64,000 nucleotides of DNA from Casp-actino8 sp964614655. Lineage in GTDB: Bacteria; Actinomycetota; Acidimicrobiia; Acidimicrobiales; Ilumatobacteraceae. The notes under the pieces were generated by a model. The model saw nothing but the letters and a program-made list of their open reading frames with translations. It did not search any database and was not told the DNA's origin. The position numbers were made by a program, and so were the translations under genes. The stretch is from NCBI GenBank assembly GCA_964614655.1, contig CAZTPF010000008.1, forward strand, positions 11,225-75,224. The letters are read 5' to 3'. Numbering within the stretch: the first letter of the stretch is position 1; the number at the start of each line of letters is the position of its first letter. This document shows positions 60,180 through 64,000 of this stretch, in pieces.

Positions 60180-62380
60180 CAGGCACCTGCTCCCGACAAG
60201 AAGACGGCTCGGAGAAGATCGCCCCGTTCGAGAAGGTCTTGAGCGGGCCCTTCGAACTTCACTTCGCCACGCTCCATGAACACGGCTCGATCAGCAATCG
60301 ACAAAGCGACGTTGACCGACTGCTCGACGATCACCATGGTGATGCCCTGCTCCTTCAACCGCTCGACCACCTGCAGAAGGTCCTGCACGACGACCGGTGC
60401 CAGACCGAGCGACAACTCGTCGATACAGAGCAGCTCGGGCTCGAGCATCACGGCTTTGGCGAGAGCCAGCATCTGCTGCTGGCCACCCGACAGCGAGCCG
60501 GCTCGCTGGTCGGCTCGCTCGCGAAGAATCGGGAAGGTCTCTTCGACGACCCGCATCCTCTCCTTACGGCGAGCCGGATCGTCGATCTGACGACTCCACA
60601 GAGCCAAGTTCTCGGCCACCGACATCGACGTGAAGACCGCTTCCCCGCCGGGCACCAGAATCAGCCCCATCGACGATCGATACTGCGGGTCGACCAGTGA
60701 GATGGTGCGCCCGTTCATCCGAATGACGCCGCGATCGGGCATCTTCAGACCCGAGATCGCCTTCAAGATGGTCGACTTACCGGCTCCGTTGGTTCCGAGC
60801 AAGGCAAGAACCTCGCCCCGACGCACTTCGAATCCGACGTCGAACAGCACTTGAAGGTTGCCGTAGCTGACGTCGACGTTGCGGACCTGAAGAACCGGAA
60901 CGTCGTCCGGGTTGGCGACCAACCTTTCGCGCTCTTCTTGCTGCTCGCGAAGCTCGGCCACCGTCAGCGCGATGTCACGGCGCATGTAGCGGCTTCCGTA
61001 CACGATGAGCAGTCCACCGAGTAGGGCCGCCGGAGGAACGACCGAGGTGAGCGCCGTGCGCTCGCCGTGAGCGTCCGACAGCGCGCCGGCGAGCAGTCCA
61101 CCGAAGAATCCACCCATCAAGAAGATGTACACGCCGACCATGGCGAAGGCCTGCGAACGCATTTGATACGGGATGATGGCCGAGACGGCCGGGCCCATCT
61201 GCGTGAACGCCGCGCCTTGGAAGGCGTACCCGATCGTCACGAAGGCGATCATCACGGGCGCGCTCTGGAAGCGAAGACCGATCGTCACGAAGAGTCCGTA
61301 CAGGAGAATGAAGACGCCCATCAATCGAAGGGCGGCCGGCGGGCTCTTGCGGAAGAGACGTTCGCCGACACGGCCAGTGATGGGGATGGCGACCAACGCA
61401 CCCGACCATGTGATGGCACCGATGAGCCCACGTTCGGTCGCCGTGTATCCATAGGCGTCTTCGAGGAGCAAGTTGAATGCGCCGGGTACCGCGACGAGAG
61501 CGAAACCGAGGACGCCGATGCCGACCACCAAGTAGTAGAAGGTGCGAACCTTCTTCAAGCGCTGGAACGCCGCACTCAGTCGGACGGGCGGCTCCGGTTC
61601 GCCGGTGACCACCGGGCCACCGAGAACGGCTTCCTGTTCCTGCTGACCGCGGGTGGGTTCCTTCAAGGTGTACGACCACAGAACGGTCAATCCCGACGGG
61701 ATCAAGATGGCGAAGAACACGAGTCGCCAGTCCCCGCCGTCACTACCGGCGAGAAAGATCACGAGGGCGGCGAACAAAGGTCCGAGCACCTGACCGATCG
61801 GTCGTCCGAGCGCTTCGATCGCGAAGATGCGGGTACGAATGGCGAGCGGGTAGTTATCGGCGACGAGCGATGGCCCGATCGGGATTCGTGCCGACGCACC
61901 GAACCCTGTGCCGGCGCGGGCCAGACCCATCTGGAACGAGTTGACCACCGATCCGGTGAGGGCGACGAAAACGAGCCACAGACTCGAGGCTCCCGACAGC
62001 ACTCGAACTCGCCGTCGGCGATCGGCGAGCCACGCAAAGGGCAACGTGGCCAGAACCAGGATCACACCGGCGAAACTTTGCAACCCGAGTAGCAACGTGT
62101 CGGAGACTCCGAGCGACTTCTGGATGTCGGGTCCGAGGACCTGCATGGCCACCCGGTCGAACTCTTCGAAGATCGTGAACAGGAGCAACACCACGGCGAT
62201 GCTCGGACCGCCTTTACGAAGGCCGTCCTTCAACGACATGGCCTCGATCGTGGGAAGATTCTCCTCGATCTCGACGTCGTTCGATGCTCGCTTGGCCTCT
62301 TCGTCGACGACGATCGAACTGGCGAGAGCGGCCGCTGTCGAGCGCTCCGGTACGTTCGAGGCCCCCTCGGTCCCCTGCAT
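60179..62380 (-). CDS. MFS transporter fused to LivF-type ABC ATPase
   Basis: A 733-residue protein. A 50-residue soluble N-terminus precedes an MFS domain of about 12 helices (residues 55-470) with FAWLADRRRRVRVLSG as the loop-2/3 signature and ARAGTGFGASARIPIGP in helix 5. After a charged helical linker (ELREQQEERERLV) comes a complete LivF ATPase (about 500-733): Walker A GTNGAGKST near 530, signature LSGGQQQMLALAKA and Walker B LLCIDELSLGLAP. It supplies the second ATPase of the LivHMG importer. The purpose of the MFS part is unknown: it may be a second permease, a lipid- or proton-coupled gate, or an exporter coupled to the importer. Operator site 5 lies 43 bases upstream. Confidence 0.92.
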   Translation of the reverse strand: MQGTEGASNVPERSTAAALASSIVVDEEAKRASNDVEIEENLPTIEAMSLKDGLRKGGPSIAVVLLLFTIFEEFDRVAMQVLGPDIQKSLGVSDTLLLGLQSFAGVILVLATLPFAWLADRRRRVRVLSGASSLWLVFVALTGSVVNSFQMGLARAGTGFGASARIPIGPSLVADNYPLAIRTRIFAIEALGRPIGQVLGPLFAALVIFLAGSDGGDWRLVFFAILIPSGLTVLWSYTLKEPTRGQQEQEAVLGGPVVTGEPEPPVRLSAAFQRLKKVRTFYYLVVGIGVLGFALVAVPGAFNLLLEDAYGYTATERGLIGAITWSGALVAIPITGRVGERLFRKSPPAALRLMGVFILLYGLFVTIGLRFQSAPVMIAFVTIGYAFQGAAFTQMGPAVSAIIPYQMRSQAFAMVGVYIFLMGGFFGGLLAGALSDAHGERTALTSVVPPAALLGGLLIVYGSRYMRRDIALTVAELREQQEERERLVANPDDVPVLQVRNVDVSYGNLQVLFDVGFEVRRGEVLALLGTNGAGKSTILKAISGLKMPDRGVIRMNGRTISLVDPQYRSSMGLILVPGGEAVFTSMSVAENLALWSRQIDDPARRKERMRVVEETFPILRERADQRAGSLSGGQQQMLALAKAVMLEPELLCIDELSLGLAPVVVQDLLQVVERLKEQGITMVIVEQSVNVALSIADRAVFMERGEVKFEGPAQDLLERGDLLRAVFLSGAGA

Positions 62381-62422
62381 GGCGATCCCCCTTCTCGGGG
62401 CACATTAGTCGGTCAGGAGCGA

Positions 62423-62443
62423 AATCTGACGGGGTGTCAGAAA
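62423..62443. promoter_or_regulatory. Predicted operator (regulon site 5)
   Basis: AATCTGAC, spacer GGGGT, GTCAGAAA. The inner six bases of each arm pair perfectly (TCTGAC/GTCAGA). It sits between the divergent MFS-LivF and binding-protein genes, 6 bases ahead of a TACCGT -10 box (62450-62455) for the latter. Confidence 0.8.
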
Positions 62444-62512
62444 TCGTGGTACCGTTCCGCCACCGGCCCGGTCGACCGACCCGGCCGACGATCACATTCC
62501 GAGGGGGAGTGC

Positions 62513-63994
62513 ATGAAATCCAAGTCCCGTTTGGCGTGGGCCGCTTTGGCCAGCGCCTCGCTGATCATCGCCGCCTGTGGTGGCGACGACGGCTCGAGTT
62601 CCGACAGCCCGTCGACCGAAGCTCCGGCTGCGACCGACGCTCCGGCTGCGACCGACGCTCCGGCCGACACTGATGCCCCGGCCGAGGAGCCCACGGCATC
62701 CGACACCGGCATCACCGCCGACACCATCAAGATCGGTGTCGCTGTGTCCGACCTGGCGGCCATCCGCGCCGTCGGTATCTCGGTTCCCGAAACCCTGACC
62801 ACCGAGCACCTGTTCGACCGCTACCAGGTCTTCATCGACGACATCAACGAAGCCGGTGGAATCAACGGCCGCATGATCGAGCTCACCCAGGTGGTGTGGA
62901 ACCCGCTCGACCAGTCGACTTTCGACACGTTGTGCGCAGCTGCCACGATCGACAATGAACTGTTCGCCTTGATGAACGGAACAGGCCTGTCGGCTATCGC
63001 TCGCCAGTGCCTCTACGACTCAGGCATGGTCATCCTGTACGGCGACGTCATGAGCCAGAGCGAATTCGACACCGGTCTCGCCATCGGTCTCGCTCCGCCG
63101 TCGGAGGCCGTGGCCGCCGCCGGTGCCCGTGCGTGGATCGAGTCGACCGACGCCCCAGCTGGCTCCGTCGTCGGCGTCCTGTCGAACAACGGTCCGTCGA
63201 TTCAGCCGGCTGGTGAGGCCGCCAAGGCTGTGCTCGAGGAGGCTGGCTTCGAAGTCATCCTGGTCGAACTGAACTCGCAGTCGGGTGACAACGCTGCCAT
63301 CACCGAAGAGGGTGCGGCGGCCGTCGGAGCATTCCAGGCCGAAGGTGCCGTTCACGCTTTGCTCACAACCCCGTTCACCGAGAACCAGGGCTTCTGGAAC
63401 GCCGCCGCCGAGGCGAACTTCCCGTTCAGCCTGCTCGACTCTTCGTCGTCGGGTTGCTCGGCATTCGGACTCAGCCGTGCACCGGCCGCTGCGTACGGCA
63501 GCGAGTGCATCACGGCCTACGACCACTCGACCGACGGAACCTCGCTGCGTGAGGACTCCGAGTTCGAGGCTCAGTGTCGCGCCAACTTCGACGAGAACTT
63601 CGAGGCCTACTACGGCGGCAAGTCCTACCCGGGCGTTCCCGCCGGCCAGATCATCGTCGATGCCAATGGCAAGGAGTTGATCTCCGACTACACCCCGCAG
63701 GAATGCGCCCTCATGAACATTCTGAAGCTCGGCCTCGAAGGAGCGGGTGTGAACCCGACCCGAGCCTCGTTCGTGGATGCAGTCCTCAACCTCGGTGAGG
63801 TGCCGTTGGCCCTCGCCGGTGGCGGCACCGGCCTCTTCGCTCCCGACAAGCCGTACGCGGCCAATGCCGTGCACACGGTTCGCATCACGGGAGCGGATCC
63901 GTCAGTGGCACCGGATGCGAACGGCTTGTACAACGGTTGTGCAGCTCCGATCGCCTGCGGCATCGTGATCAGCGATTGGGTGTCCATCCGCTGA
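62513..63994 (+). CDS. Periplasmic-type substrate-binding lipoprotein of a HAAT ABC importer
   Basis: A 493-residue lipoprotein. The signal sequence ends in the lipobox LIIAAC (Cys22), followed by a Ser/Asp-rich stretch and a repeated PAATDAPAATDAPAD linker (about residues 35-60) that should tether it outside the membrane. The mature domain resembles Leu/Ile/Val-binding proteins: TADTIKIGVAVSD, RYQVFIDDINEAGGINGRMI, VGVLSNNGPSIQPAG and FEAYYGGKSYPG. Family members bind branched-chain amino acids or hydrophobic carboxylates; the neighbouring CoA ligase and beta-oxidation genes favour the latter. GAGGGGGAG precedes ATG 62513. Divergent from its transporter with operator site 5 between them. Confidence 0.92.
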   Translation: MKSKSRLAWAALASASLIIAACGGDDGSSSDSPSTEAPAATDAPAATDAPADTDAPAEEPTASDTGITADTIKIGVAVSDLAAIRAVGISVPETLTTEHLFDRYQVFIDDINEAGGINGRMIELTQVVWNPLDQSTFDTLCAAATIDNELFALMNGTGLSAIARQCLYDSGMVILYGDVMSQSEFDTGLAIGLAPPSEAVAAAGARAWIESTDAPAGSVVGVLSNNGPSIQPAGEAAKAVLEEAGFEVILVELNSQSGDNAAITEEGAAAVGAFQAEGAVHALLTTPFTENQGFWNAAAEANFPFSLLDSSSSGCSAFGLSRAPAAAYGSECITAYDHSTDGTSLREDSEFEAQCRANFDENFEAYYGGKSYPGVPAGQIIVDANGKELISDYTPQECALMNILKLGLEGAGVNPTRASFVDAVLNLGEVPLALAGGGTGLFAPDKPYAANAVHTVRITGADPSVAPDANGLYNGCAAPIACGIVISDWVSIR

Positions 63995-64000
63995 CCTGAC

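Noticed and set aside
1..64000. CRISPR arrays, tRNA genes, integrases, transposases
   Set aside because: No repeat-spacer pattern, cloverleaf-like sequence or recombinase motif was seen on either strand.

Overview
The window is high-GC DNA from an actinobacterium. It carries mycothiol S-conjugate amidase, F420-type LLM oxidoreductases, DUF3039, and an SOS-controlled imuA-imuB-dnaE2 mutasome. About 16 start codons sit 7 or 8 bases after a TAnnnT -10 box, which implies many leaderless mRNAs. The gene mix (several acyl-CoA dehydrogenases, FadD-like ligases, SDRs and HAAT-type ABC transport genes) suggests a heterotrophic, lipid- or steroid-degrading member of the Acidimicrobiia, but I infer the class only from gene content. 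Three runs of 100 Ns mark scaffold joins (26164-26263, 35311-35410, 55411-55510).

Layout. 1-11.8 kb: a partial acyltransferase, then a catabolic block: an acyl-CoA dehydrogenase pair with a TauE/SafE exporter; an LLM oxidoreductase divergent from an amidohydrolase; and an operon of alcohol dehydrogenase, CoA ligase, two SDRs and a TetR regulator. 11.8-26.3 kb: mostly housekeeping and solitary genes (S9 peptidase, NudC, thiolase, nuclease lipoprotein, YdjC deacetylase, Mca, PEBP lipoprotein, a GGDEF/EAL protein, acyl-CoA dehydrogenase, rhomboid protease, several small proteins, Nudix, LysE). 26.4-35.7 kb: the SOS mutasome (dnaE2, imuB, imuA), a PLP enzyme, an orphan response regulator and a B12-binding transcription factor with the CarH-type Wx9EH signature. 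35.7-41.1 kb: acyl-CoA dehydrogenase, MMPL transporter, rnhB and selD. 41.1-46.6 kb: a four-gene cassette of DUF4157 protein, YbjN-like protein, AAA+ ATPase and MOSC protein that resembles the accessory part of an extracellular contractile injection system without its structural genes. 46.6-64 kb: a second catabolic block (SDRs, amidohydrolase, FadD17-like ligases, quinone oxidoreductase, SnoaL-like protein, dienoyl-CoA-reductase-like flavoenzyme). It ends in an unusual high-affinity ABC importer built from two fused proteins (LivH-LivM-LivG and MFS-LivF), divergent from its lipoprotein binding protein.

How the parts fit. Five copies of one palindrome (core TCTGAC-N5-GTCAGA, best copies AATCTGAC-N5-GTCAGATT) lie in front of the acyl-CoA dehydrogenase pair, the LLM/amidohydrolase divergent pair, the dehydrogenase-ligase-SDR-TetR operon, the two divergent SDR operons and the ABC importer/binding-protein divergent pair. 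This ties both ends of the window into one predicted regulon, probably controlled by the TetR gene at 10188-10820. The regulon would import a carboxylic acid or similar substrate, activate it with CoA and beta-oxidise it. The substrate is unknown; the enzyme set resembles actinobacterial steroid or isoprenoid side-chain degradation.

No rRNA, tRNA, CRISPR array or insertion sequence was recognised. No gene-free stretch exceeds about 300 bases: the longest are 31.0-31.14 kb (two small palindromes), 62.38-62.51 kb (operator), and 35.24-35.41 kb, which is mostly Ns.
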